Shown here: piece after piece, positions 19,135-27,174 of the stretch | Position numbering within the stretch: position 1 is the stretch's first letter | Layout: every line of letters begins with the position of its first letter | DNA from: Alkalicoccobacillus murimartini | GTDB lineage: Bacteria; Bacillota; Bacilli; Bacillales; Bacillaceae_D | Length of the DNA stretch: 64,000 bases | Direction: 5' to 3' | Assembly (NCBI RefSeq): GCF_030813245.1 | Contig: NZ_JAUSUA010000004.1 | Coordinates: forward strand, 335,621-399,620 | Translations under genes and position numbers: made by a program | Notes under the pieces: generated by a model | Told to the model about the DNA's origin: nothing | The model's input: only the letters and a program-made list of their open reading frames with translations | Databases searched by the model: none

Positions 19135-19416
19135 CAAAAAACTCCCGCCCCTAATAAAATTAATTATCAGGGACGAGAGTTAGCATTTATGCTTATCCCG
19201 CGGTACCACCCAGATTAACAGATACACTTATCTGTTCACTCTTTACACAAATAACGGATGTGACCCGTTGAAGGCTACTTCACTTTTCACCATCAAGACT
19301 CGAAGGGGAGTTCAATTTACCTGTTCGGCTGGCTTGCACCTTCCGCCAACTCTCTGCATTCCCAGATAGATCTACTAGTCCTCGTTAACATCAACATGTC
19401 GTATGAACTTACTAGT
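19135..19416 (-). promoter_or_regulatory. T-box leader of leuS (leucine, CTC specifier)
   Basis: On the minus strand the leader carries every T-box landmark: stem I with AGAGAGTTGGCGG, specifier loop GAACTC with the Leu codon CTC at 19310-19308, the T-box core GGGTGGTACCGCG (19211-19199), and a terminator (about 19181-19135; GTCCCT with AGGGGC, then a T7 run). Uncharged tRNA-Leu with a GAG anticodon should stabilise the antiterminator and let transcription reach leuS. Confidence 0.95.
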
Positions 19417-19445
19417 ATTGTATGTAGTAGAAACCGCTCTGTCAA
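19417..19445 (-). promoter_or_regulatory. Sigma-A promoter of the leuS T-box transcript
   Basis: On the minus strand: -35 TTGACA (19445-19440), exactly 17 bp, -10 TACAAT (19422-19417). Perfect -35 and a one-mismatch -10. Confidence 0.88.
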
Positions 19446-19468
19446 GCGGGCGCTCAGAATTATCAAAA

Positions 19469-20659
19469 TTAAGGCTCCTGCCTAGATGCAGCATTAAGTT
19501 TCTTTAATGGAAAATCATACACATACAAAAATGGTAAGGATAGAACTAGCATAGCCACGAGCACATAGAATAATACGTAGATAGAAGAGATATCCACGAT
19601 AAAACCCCCTAGTAAAGGTCCAAACATTCTCCCCACCATAGCAACGCTATTCACAAGTCCTTGATAAAATCCTTCTTTGCCTGGAGGTGCTAACTGGCTT
19701 GCAACGGTTGGTACAGCTGGCCAAATAAACATTTCACCGATCGTTAATATAATCATTGCTGTCATAAACCCTGCAAACTGCCCTGCTTGTGATAATACAA
19801 GAAATGAAAGGATAAACAATATCACACCGGTAATCATTTGAGCTTTAATTCCATGGATCCATTTTTTGATAACCCATGATAAAAGCGGTTGGGCACAAAC
19901 AATCATTAATCCATTTACCGTCCAAAATAAACTGTAAGACCCAAGTGACATCCCTAGATTCTGTGTATGCACCGAAACGTTTGCTTGCCACTGTGTGTAT
20001 CCCATCCAGCAAATAACAAAGGCAATACTAATGAGAATTAAAGAGTGAGCTCGATAATGTGTTTTGAACGGGATCTTCTCCGTTTGCTTCATGATTGCTT
20101 TACCAGTTGGTTTTGCTTCAAGCTTTCGAAAAGCTATAAGAACAAACAGAAACAAAGCTACATGCATAAACGCACTTGCACGAAAAACAGCTGTGAGTTC
20201 GTTCATCGCAATCACACCAATAAGTGCCGTGCCTAGAGCTACTCCTACATTCTGAGCTACATAAATCGCATTAAATGGACGCCTTCCTCCTTCTGGCCAT
20301 AATGTTCCTGCCAGTGCATAAAGAGCTGGCGCCATGATACCTGATCCAAAACCAATACCCATTAATAAGAACATATAAAAATAATAGCTGTGATAAAAAG
20401 CGAGTAAACAAGCGCTGATTGAGGCAACACTTACCCCGAATACGAGTGTTCGATAAGCGCCAATTCCATCAAACAACCTTCCACCAAGTAAATTCCCAAA
20501 AGCTCCAGCCGCCGAATTCAGCAGTAAGATGAAACCAGCTGTCGTAAGAGATTTTCCAAGCTCATCATGTATAATAATAGCATTTAACGGCCACAAAAAA
20601 GATGCTCCCGTTATACTCATTGTCATAGCAATTAATAATATCCAGATAGACTTCGGCAT
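19469..20659 (-). CDS. yttB: MFS transporter, YttB type
   Basis: 396 aa with 12 predicted membrane helices. The A-loop motif between helices 2 and 3 reads GGRLFDGIGAYRT, the standard MFS form, and its second-half counterpart is degenerate. ATG 20659 follows AGAGGAG. B. subtilis yttB is adjacent to leuS, as here, which supports the name; no substrate is known. The stop codon is 24 bp before the leuS promoter on the same strand, with no obvious terminator between, so read-through into the T-box region is possible. Confidence 0.82.
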   Translation of the reverse strand: MPKSIWILLIAMTMSITGASFLWPLNAIIIHDELGKSLTTAGFILLLNSAAGAFGNLLGGRLFDGIGAYRTLVFGVSVASISACLLAFYHSYYFYMFLLMGIGFGSGIMAPALYALAGTLWPEGGRRPFNAIYVAQNVGVALGTALIGVIAMNELTAVFRASAFMHVALFLFVLIAFRKLEAKPTGKAIMKQTEKIPFKTHYRAHSLILISIAFVICWMGYTQWQANVSVHTQNLGMSLGSYSLFWTVNGLMIVCAQPLLSWVIKKWIHGIKAQMITGVILFILSFLVLSQAGQFAGFMTAMIILTIGEMFIWPAVPTVASQLAPPGKEGFYQGLVNSVAMVGRMFGPLLGGFIVDISSIYVLFYVLVAMLVLSLPFLYVYDFPLKKLNAASRQEP

Positions 20660-20865
20660 TCTTTTTGTACTCCTCTAGTATCCTGTTTAAATAAACCCCA
20701 GATGTAATCCTATGGTAGACGGTCGAGAAAAGCAATTTATTTCGAGTAAGGAACTGATTCTATTTAAATACAGTAGCTCTTCGTATCCCTGCATGATAAA
20801 ATGAAGGATAAAATTAATGAATTACTAAAAGATTCAAATCGAGTGACACAGGAAGGTAGATTTAA

Positions 20866-21831
20866 ATGAATTCAGCAGTAAATGCGAAACCAGCTCACTT
20901 TGAAGATAAACGGTACTACACATGGAGTTCTCATCTTCGTGATCATTTTGGGACAAAGGTTTTTAAAGTTCCCTTAGATGCTGGCTTTGACTGTCCAAAC
21001 CGAGATGGAAACGTTGCACATGGTGGCTGTACATTTTGTAGTGTCAGAGGTTCTGGGGACTTTGCAGGTGACCGCACAGATGATCTTGTCACACAGTTTC
21101 ACTCCATCAAAGAACGTATGCACAAAAAGTGGAAAACCGGAAAATACATCGGTTATTTTCAAGCCTATACAAACACCTACGCTCCTGTAGAAACACTACG
21201 TAATTATTTTGAGGTGATTCTTAAGCAAGAAGGCGTTGTAGGATTGTCGATTGCGACTCGTCCGGACTGTTTACCTGATGATGTCGTCGAATACTTAGCT
21301 GAGTTGAATGAGCGCACATACTTGTGGGTTGAGCTTGGCTTGCAAACCGTACATGAACGCACAGCTAACATCATTAATCGTGCTCATGACTATGAATGCT
21401 ACAAAGAAGGCGTAGCGAAACTACGTAAGCATGGCATTCGTGTTTGTTCTCATATTATTAACGGCTTACCACTCGAAACACCTGAGATGATGCTTGAGAC
21501 AGCAAAAGAAGTTGCTAAGCTTGATGTTCAAGGAATTAAGATTCACCTACTACATCTACTAAAGAAAACAGGCATGGTAAAACAATACGAAAAGGGCCTT
21601 GTTGATTTAATGGATATGGAGGAATACATGAAATTAGTCGCTGATCAACTCGAAGTCATTCCAGAAGACATGATTGTCCATCGTCTCACGGGGGATGGAC
21701 CTCCTGAACTCCTAATAGGCCCAATGTGGAGTATGAACAAATGGGACGTATTAAATGGAATTGAAAACGAATTAAAAGATCGCGGCACTTGGCAGGGCAT
21801 TCACTATCGAGCTGAGGAACCATCATCATGA
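20866..21831 (+). CDS. mnmL: Radical SAM protein YtqA/MnmL (TIGR01212 family), tRNA wobble uridine maturation
   Basis: 321 aa. The radical SAM cluster ligands are Cys43, Cys55 and Cys58 in FDCPNRDGNVAHGGCTFC, the spacing of the YhcC/YtqA family. Further motifs: GYFQAYTNTYAP, SIATRPDCLPDD, LWVELGLQTVHERT and RLTGDGPP near the C-terminus. In B. subtilis, YtqA (MnmL) has been reported to convert cmnm5s2U to nm5s2U in tRNA, the step before YtqB (MnmM) methylates it; the genes overlap by four bases here. ATG follows GGAAGG. A 22-codon open frame ends on its start codon, probably by chance. Confidence 0.9.
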   Translation: MNSAVNAKPAHFEDKRYYTWSSHLRDHFGTKVFKVPLDAGFDCPNRDGNVAHGGCTFCSVRGSGDFAGDRTDDLVTQFHSIKERMHKKWKTGKYIGYFQAYTNTYAPVETLRNYFEVILKQEGVVGLSIATRPDCLPDDVVEYLAELNERTYLWVELGLQTVHERTANIINRAHDYECYKEGVAKLRKHGIRVCSHIINGLPLETPEMMLETAKEVAKLDVQGIKIHLLHLLKKTGMVKQYEKGLVDLMDMEEYMKLVADQLEVIPEDMIVHRLTGDGPPELLIGPMWSMNKWDVLNGIENELKDRGTWQGIHYRAEEPSS

Positions 21832-22400
21832 AGCTAAAAGGAATCCTTCCTTTTGCTCGTGAACTGCTTGACCACGCCATAACTGAGGGTGATACAGCTG
21901 TTGACGCTACCGCGGGAAATGGCCATGATACGTGTTACTTAGCGAAACTAGTCGGTCAAAAAGGACGAGTCTACAGCTTTGATGTTCAGGAAGCTGCGGT
22001 CGAAGCCACAAAAGCCCGCCTGCACAAAGAAGAACTACTAGAACGTGTAGATCTGCATCATACTGGTCATGAACATGCCGTTGAGATGATTCAACCTGAA
22101 CATCTTCCAACACTTAAAGCAGCCATCTTTAATCTTGGTTATCTGCCAGGCAGTGATAAAAGCATTACAACTCATGCCGAGACGACCATTAAAGCGATCA
22201 GTGGTTTATTTCATGCCATGACGGCAGAAGGAATCATTGTCCTTGTCGTTTATCACGGTCATGCAGAAGGGGCCATTGAAAAAGAAGCCATTCTCGACTA
22301 TGTACGACAATTGCCTCAGGAAAAAGCACATGTGCTCCAATATGGTTTTGTTAATCAAAAAAACGCTCCACCATTTATAGTAGCGATCGAAAAACGCTAA
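21828..22400 (+). CDS. mnmM: tRNA wobble-uridine methyltransferase MnmM (YtqB), class I SAM-dependent
   Basis: 190 aa. SAM-binding motif I is DATAGNGHDTCYLAKLVG, followed by VYSFDVQEAAVEATKARL, and the family motif AIFNLGYLPGSDKSITT with catalytic NLGYLP. YtqB is the reported nm5s2U methyltransferase MnmM that completes mnm5s2U in Gram-positive bacteria lacking MnmC. The start ATG overlaps the mnmL stop by four bases (ATGA), implying translational coupling, and the two steps are consecutive in one pathway. No FAD-dependent MnmC is expected in this lineage. Confidence 0.92.
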   Translation: MKLKGILPFARELLDHAITEGDTAVDATAGNGHDTCYLAKLVGQKGRVYSFDVQEAAVEATKARLHKEELLERVDLHHTGHEHAVEMIQPEHLPTLKAAIFNLGYLPGSDKSITTHAETTIKAISGLFHAMTAEGIIVLVVYHGHAEGAIEKEAILDYVRQLPQEKAHVLQYGFVNQKNAPPFIVAIEKR

Positions 22401-22418
22401 AACATTTGAAAGGCAGTG

Positions 22419-22991
22419 ATGAACGTGCCCAACTTAGATAACATTCTTGAATATAATAAGCATTTTGTTGAAAAAAAAGAATACGAGAACTATCAAACCA
22501 ACAAATTCCCTAACAAAAAACTAGTCATTCTAACATGTATGGATGCACGTTTGGCAGAGCTTCTTCCTCGTTCCATGAATATTGGACAAGGGGATGCAAA
22601 GATTATTCGTAATGCAGGAGCTGTCATTTCTCACCCTTTCGGAAGTATCATGAGAAGTATCCTACTAGCTGTTTTTGAACTTCAAGCAGAAGAAGTTTTG
22701 ATCATTGGCCATCATGGTTGCGGAATGGCCGGACTTGAGTCTGAAGCCTTTCTCAAAAAAGCAGAAGCACGAGGCATTGATATGAAAGTCATCGAACCAC
22801 TCGAATATGCTGGAGTAGATGTTAAACAATTTTTAACTGGATTTGCAAACGTAGAAGAGAGCGTTACGAACAGCGTCGATATCGTCGAAAACCATCCACT
22901 TATGCCAAAAGAAATTCCAGTTCACGGATTAGTCATCCACCCAGAAACCGGAGAGCTTGAACTATTAATAAGAGGCGAAGCTAGATCGTAA
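22419..22991 (+). CDS. ytiB: Beta-class carbonic anhydrase, YtiB type
   Basis: 190 aa. Zinc ligands and the Asp-Arg dyad are visible: Cys40-x-Asp42-x-Arg44 in LTCMDARLAELL and His98-x2-Cys101 in IIGHHGCGMAGL. It also has RNAGAVISHPFGSIMRSI, typical of the small type II beta-CAs. It would interconvert CO2 and bicarbonate in the cytoplasm. GTG 22416 and ATG 22419 are adjacent candidates; the ATG is used because AAAGG lies five bases upstream. It follows mnmM by 18 bp, as the third gene of an operon closed by a terminator. Confidence 0.88.
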   Translation: MNVPNLDNILEYNKHFVEKKEYENYQTNKFPNKKLVILTCMDARLAELLPRSMNIGQGDAKIIRNAGAVISHPFGSIMRSILLAVFELQAEEVLIIGHHGCGMAGLESEAFLKKAEARGIDMKVIEPLEYAGVDVKQFLTGFANVEESVTNSVDIVENHPLMPKEIPVHGLVIHPETGELELLIRGEARS

Positions 22992-23001
22992 CATACAAGA
23001 A

Positions 23002-23037
23002 AAACGAAGAGGACACTGTCCCCTTCGTTTTTTTATG
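23002..23037. terminator. Terminator after ytiB
   Basis: Thirteen-base stem (23002-23014 with 23018-23030, one non-Watson-Crick position), three-base loop, T run. A flanking on the other side makes it usable in both directions. Confidence 0.85.
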
Positions 23038-23058
23038 TGGTTCAAGATTTCTTATGGA

Positions 23059-24012
23059 GCTTGGTAAGTGGGGGGATTCTCTTAGTAAAGTGCGCTTTGC
23101 TCTTGGTGTCGTACTTCTGTTCTTGGTAAAATTTACTCTCTCTTGATTTCAACCCGGTCTCTCTTGGTATCGTCACTCGCATCTTGGTAGATCTCTATGT
23201 GTCTTGGTTTCACGTCCATTCTTCTTGATAAATCCCAAAACCAGATAAGATCAATAAAAATGAATATTTTTATTCCTTACGTCCTTTGACCTTGCCTTTG
23301 TTTTGCGACTTCGGCTTAGTAAAGTCGACCTTGACCTTACTAAATCCTGCTTCGCTCGTGGTATCGCCCTTCCCCTCTTGGTAAAAGCTCCTCTCTCTTA
23401 ATTTCAACCCGGTCTCTCTTGGTATCGTCACTCGCATCTTGGTAGATCTCTATCCGTGTTGATTTCACGCCCATCCTTCTTGATAAACCTCAAAACCCCA
23501 TACGATCAATAAAAATGAATATTTTTATTCCTTATATCCTTTGAACGTGCCTTTGTTTTGCGTCTCCGGCTTAGTAAAGTCCACTTCGCCTTTACTAAAT
23601 CCCGCTTCGTTCGTGGTATCGCTCTTTCCCTCTTGGTAATAGCTTATCTCTCTTAATTTCAGCCCGACCTCTCTTGCTATCACCTCTCGCATCTTGGTAG
23701 ATCTCTATCCGTTTTGATTTCACGCCCATCCTTCTTGATAAATCCCAAAACCCGATAAGATCAATAAAAATGAATATTTTTATTCCTTACGTCCTTTGAC
23801 CTTGCCTTTGTTTCGCATCTCCGGCTTAGTATAGTCCTCTTCGCCCTTACTAAATCCTGCTTCGCTCGTGGTATCGCCCTTCCCCTCTTGGTAATAGCTT
23901 CTCTTTCTTGATCTCAACCTGGTCTCTCTTGGTATCTCCCCTCACATCTTGATTAACCTCAATCCGCCTTGACTCAACACCTGTTCCTCTTGATAACCCT
24001 TCAAAATCATTT
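23059..24012. repeat. Tandem array with exact 255-bp period, built from about 21-bp subunits
   Basis: Landmark CTTGGTAA occurs at 23122, 23377, 23632 and 23887, always 255 bp apart. The block ATCAATAAAAATGAATA repeats from 23250, 23505 and 23760 with the same spacing. About 3.7 units are present with substitutions but no net insertion or deletion. Inside each unit, most sequence is itself a string of 20-22-bp modules beginning CTTGGTA, CTTAGTAA or CTTGATT. All six frames are closed by frequent stops, so it is non-coding. It lies between the convergent ytiB and ytpA genes, flanked by terminators. Function unknown. Confidence 0.9.
23253..23274. repeat. AT-rich hairpin inside repeat unit 1
   Basis: Perfect nine-base arms AATAAAAAT and ATTTTTATT around GAAT. 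The same hairpin recurs unchanged at 23508-23529 and 23763-23784 and is the best conserved part of the 255-bp unit. Confidence 0.85.
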
Positions 24013-24024
24013 TAATCCTCCCCA

Positions 24025-24062
24025 CAAAAAAACAGCGAGCACACGTACATGCTCACTGCTTT
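24025..24062 (-). terminator. Terminator after ytpA
   Basis: On the minus strand: stem GCAGTGAGCA with TGCTCGCTGT around an eight-base loop (24031-24059), one G-U pair, followed by a T7 run. Confidence 0.82.
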
Positions 24063-24078
24063 TCAAAAAGTTTCAAAC

Positions 24079-24861
24079 TTATGGAAACATTAAATTTACA
24101 AATCCAATTGCATGACGGAAAACGTCATCTCTTTCTGGTTCGTTAAATAGTTCATGATACAAGCCTTCCCATTCCTTATAAGACTTTTGAGTCAAAATGA
24201 GATGGTTAAACCACTCTTGCGTCGCATGTTTATCAACTAAGTGGTCTTCTCCAGCTTGAAGAACTAATAAAGGGATATTAGGAAATTTCTCTGGATAGCG
24301 TCTGGTCAGGCGCATTGTTTTTTCTAATTCCTGATACCAGCGTGCAGATACTTTACTGACTTTTAATGGATCTGTCAGATAGGCTTCAATCACTTCTTGG
24401 TTTCGGGTTGCCCGATCTGACCGAATGCCTGAGTTCACACTAAAGGTAGGAGCAACATGTTGTAAAACTTTAGATGCTGCTTTTTTTACTTTAGGTAGAG
24501 GGTGGCTTAGGTCTAGACAAGGTGAGGATAAGATTAATCCATGAATTTGAGAGTTATCTCTTTCCATCACGGTACGAATTGCAATCAAACCACCCATACT
24601 GTGTCCAAGGAGGAGAACTGGAAGTTGTTTTAGCCTTGCCTCAGTCAGCCAGTCTTCCACACTATCTAGGTACTGCTGAAAGGATTGGATGTGACCGCGC
24701 CGGCCTCGTGTTTTTCCTTGGCCAGGCAAATCTCCCATAATGACATCAAATCCGTGTTCATTCCATTTTTCAGCCAACCATCGGTACCGTTCGTGGTGCT
24801 CTCCTGCTCCATGAACGATGACTACCACACCTCTAGGCTCTGATACTTCCCATTTCCACAT
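24079..24861 (-). CDS. ytpA: Alpha/beta hydrolase, lysophospholipase/monoglyceride lipase type (YtpA)
   Basis: 260 aa using ATG 24861; the ATG at 24870 is only one base from AAGGAG. Serine hydrolase 4 family: oxyanion region VHGAGEHHERYRWLAEKW, nucleophile elbow LLGHSMGGLIAI, acid in LVLQAGEDHLVD and final His in GLYHELFNEPERD. YtpA of B. subtilis is a lysophospholipase implicated in producing the phospholipid antibiotic bacilysocin. No signal peptide, so it acts on inner-leaflet or cytosolic lipids. Monocistronic, convergent with the ytiB operon across the repeat array. Confidence 0.88.
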   Translation of the reverse strand: MWKWEVSEPRGVVVIVHGAGEHHERYRWLAEKWNEHGFDVIMGDLPGQGKTRGRRGHIQSFQQYLDSVEDWLTEARLKQLPVLLLGHSMGGLIAIRTVMERDNSQIHGLILSSPCLDLSHPLPKVKKAASKVLQHVAPTFSVNSGIRSDRATRNQEVIEAYLTDPLKVSKVSARWYQELEKTMRLTRRYPEKFPNIPLLVLQAGEDHLVDKHATQEWFNHLILTQKSYKEWEGLYHELFNEPERDDVFRHAIGFVNLMFP

Positions 24862-24972
24862 GATGACCATCTCCTTGTTCCACAGTAGAATCTCGATGAT
24901 TTTTACCTTCTAACTGATTTACGTTATGATTAAGTATAGCGTTTTTTTAAAGAGACTGAAAGGATGAGGCTT

Positions 24973-25491
24973 ATGATTTATTCATATCTTAACAAAAAAC
25001 CACAAATTGCTGAAAGTGCCTTTATTGCTGATTACGTAACCATAACAGGAGATGTAGAAATAGGGGACGAATCGAGTATTTGGTTTCAAACGGTTATTCG
25101 TGGAGATGTATCACCTACACGCATTGGAAAACGGGTCAATATACAAGATCAGTCTATGCTCCATCAGAGTCCAGATCACCCACTTTTGATTAAAGATGAT
25201 GTGACAGTTGGACACCAAGCGATGCTGCATAGTTGCACCATTGAAAAGAATGCACTTATTGGTATGGGCTCTACGATACTTGATGGAGCTATAATTGGTG
25301 AAGGTGCCTTCATAGGTGCAGGTAGCTTGGTCCCTCCAGGTAAAGTGATTCCACCTAACACTCTTGCTTTTGGTCGCCCAGCTAAAGTTATACGTGATCT
25401 GAACGAAGCGGATCGAGCGGATATGGAGCGTATTCGAACTGAATATGTAGAGAAAGGCCAGATCTATAAACAAATACAGCAAAATAAATGA
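24973..25491 (+). CDS. ytoA: Gamma carbonic anhydrase-like hexapeptide protein YtoA
   Basis: 172 aa left-handed beta-helix protein. Hexapeptide repeats run from about 10 to 145 (AFIADYVTITGDVEIGDESS, VIRGDVSPTRIGKRVNIQDQ and so on). The metal ligands of the gamma-CA family are suggested by LHQSPDHP, VGHQAMLHSC and related His residues. C-terminal FGRPAKVIRDLNEADRADME is typical. Start at the second in-frame ATG (24973), which has AGGATGAGG upstream and matches B. subtilis YtoA (MIYPY). Enzyme activity in this subfamily is unproven. Followed by a bidirectional terminator shared with metK. Confidence 0.9.
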   Translation: MIYSYLNKKPQIAESAFIADYVTITGDVEIGDESSIWFQTVIRGDVSPTRIGKRVNIQDQSMLHQSPDHPLLIKDDVTVGHQAMLHSCTIEKNALIGMGSTILDGAIIGEGAFIGAGSLVPPGKVIPPNTLAFGRPAKVIRDLNEADRADMERIRTEYVEKGQIYKQIQQNK

Positions 25492-25497
25492 ACGCAA

Positions 25498-25534
25498 AAA
25501 ACGCGTCAACTATGATCGATAGTTGACGCGTTTT
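25498..25534. terminator. Bidirectional terminator between ytoA and metK
   Basis: Perfect 16-bp stem (25498-25513 with 25519-25534), five-base loop, with A tract on one side and T tract on the other. Confidence 0.9.
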
Positions 25535-25541
25535 ATATGAA

Positions 25542-26756
25542 TTAGCTGATTTTAATACTAGCTTGCTCTTTTAAAGTAGCAGCCTTGTCTGTTTCTTCCC
25601 AAGGCAGACTCACATCTGTGCGTCCAAAATGTCCGTAAGCAGCCGTCTGCTTATAGATTGGACGACGCAAATCAAGCATACGAATAATGCCCGCTGGACG
25701 AAGGTCAAAGTTCTTACGGATAAGCGTAACTAGCTCCTCCTCTGATACTTTACCTGTGCCGAATGTATCAACAGCAATAGAAACCGGTTGTGCAACACCA
25801 ATCGCATAAGCTAGCTGTACTTCAGCTTTGTCAGCAAGACCAGCGGCCACGATATTCTTAGCTACATAACGTGCTGCATAAGCGCCAGATCGGTCTACTT
25901 TCGTAGCATCCTTACCAGAGAAAGCTCCACCACCATGGCGCGCATATCCTCCGTACGTATCGACAATAATTTTCCGTCCTGTTAACCCTGCATCTCCTTG
26001 AGGTCCTCCAATTACGAAACGACCCGTTGGATTAATGAAGTATTTTGTTTGTTCATCAATTAACTCAGTTGGAACCACTTTATTAATTACATGAGTTTTC
26101 ATATCATGCTGAATTTGCTCAAGTGTCGTATCAGGATGATGTTGTGTAGAAATAACAATGGTGTCCACGCGAGCAGGCTTACCTTGCTCATCGTACTCAA
26201 CTGTTACTTGTGTTTTTGCATCTGGACGAAGGTAATCAACGATTTCCTCTTTACGAACTTCAGCTAAACGGCGAGCAAGCTTATGACTTAATGAGATCGG
26301 AAGAGGCATAAGTTCTTTTGTTTCATTCGTCGCAAAACCAAACATTAATCCTTGGTCACCTGCTCCGATCGATTCAATTTCCTCTTCTGTCATTTGTCCT
26401 TCACGTGCTTCAAGAGCCTGGTCCACTCCTTGTGCAATATCAGCTGACTGCTCATCTATTGAAACGAGAACGGCGCATGTTTCTGCGTCAAAACCATATT
26501 TTGCACGTGTATAACCAATGCCTTTTATCGTATCACGAACAACACGTGGAATATCCACATATGTACTAGTTGTGATTTCTCCAGCAACTAACACAAGTCC
26601 TGTTGTAACAGATGTTTCGCAGGCCACTCGTGCGTTAGGGTCTTTCTTAAGAATTTCATCTAAAATAGCATCTGAAATTTGGTCACACATCTTATCTGGA
26701 TGTCCCTCTGTCACCGATTCTGATGTAAAAAGTTGTCTACTTCTACTTTCTGTCAT
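25542..26756 (-). CDS. metK: S-adenosylmethionine synthetase
   Basis: 404 aa. Makes SAM from methionine and ATP. All signatures are present: [20 protein letters not shown] (ATP and metal site), [35 protein letters not shown] and [16 protein letters not shown] with the phosphate-binding Lys. It is preceded by a SAM-I riboswitch and near-consensus promoter, giving end-product feedback as in most Bacillaceae. Confidence 0.98.
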   Translation of the reverse strand: MTESRSRQLFTSESVTEGHPDKMCDQISDAILDEILKKDPNARVACETSVTTGLVLVAGEITTSTYVDIPRVVRDTIKGIGYTRAKYGFDAETCAVLVSIDEQSADIAQGVDQALEAREGQMTEEEIESIGAGDQGLMFGFATNETKELMPLPISLSHKLARRLAEVRKEEIVDYLRPDAKTQVTVEYDEQGKPARVDTIVISTQHHPDTTLEQIQHDMKTHVINKVVPTELIDEQTKYFINPTGRFVIGGPQGDAGLTGRKIIVDTYGGYARHGGGAFSGKDATKVDRSGAYAARYVAKNIVAAGLADKAEVQLAYAIGVAQPVSIAVDTFGTGKVSEEELVTLIRKNFDLRPAGIIRMLDLRRPIYKQTAAYGHFGRTDVSLPWEETDKAATLKEQASIKIS

Positions 26757-26833
26757 CTCTTATCACCCTTCCAACTCAATCTAAATCTTCTCTTATCTGC
26801 CTGATCAACCAGGTTGAGATTAAATATACACAA

Positions 26834-26995
26834 TAAAAAACCCAAATCCTCCGTACTGAGGAAAAGGGTTGAAATGTTGTCCTTTAACCTCTTATCGTTC
26901 AAGGCAATGCCTTGCAGGTTAGCACCTTTCCATTTTGTTAAATGGTGGTTGCTGGGCTTCGCTGGGCCTGTCCCTCCGCCGGCTCTCCGATAAGA
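26834..26995 (-). promoter_or_regulatory. SAM-I (S-box) riboswitch of metK
   Basis: On the minus strand the aptamer (26995-26890) is closed by P1 CTTATCG/CGATAAG. It has the S-box core GAGAGCCGGCGGAGGGACAG then GCCC, CCAGCAACC, AAGGTGCTAACCTGC and GAACGATAAG. The terminator (about 26871-26834) has GGGTT and AACCC arms with TCCTC/GAGGA and a T6 run. SAM binding should favour the terminator. Confidence 0.97.
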
Positions 26996-27009
26996 TCCGT
27001 TCGCGAAAA

Positions 27010-27038
27010 ATTATATAACAACTATAGTAAAAAGTCAA
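27010..27038 (-). promoter_or_regulatory. Sigma-A promoter of the metK riboswitch transcript
   Basis: On the minus strand: -35 TTGACT (27038-27033), 17 bp, -10 TATAAT (27015-27010). Confidence 0.88.
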
Positions 27039-27095
27039 TTACACCACGGTTTTACGCTTATAAAGTAAACTCCATAAAAATCACGCTAAAAAGTA

Positions 27096-27123
27096 TAGAC
27101 TAATCATATCAATGTGTTATACT
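27096..27123 (+). promoter_or_regulatory. Candidate promoter of pckA
   Basis: TAGACT (27096-27101), 16 bp, TATACT (27118-27123), about 50 bp before the pckA start. The -35 is weak, which suits a gene under gluconeogenic control. Confidence 0.5.
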
Positions 27124-27174
27124 AATTAGCATTAAGTTACAATATAAGATGATCATTCGAGAGGGGAATGCGAT

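Noticed and set aside
20808..20868. 22-codon frame ending on the mnmL start codon, possible leader peptide
   Set aside because: It begins almost on the presumed -10 region (TAAAAT) and has no ribosome site; overlap with the start is likely chance.
23000..24060. CRISPR array in the repeat region
   Set aside because: Repeats are contiguous and degenerate with no spacer structure, the period is 255 bp, and no cas genes are present.
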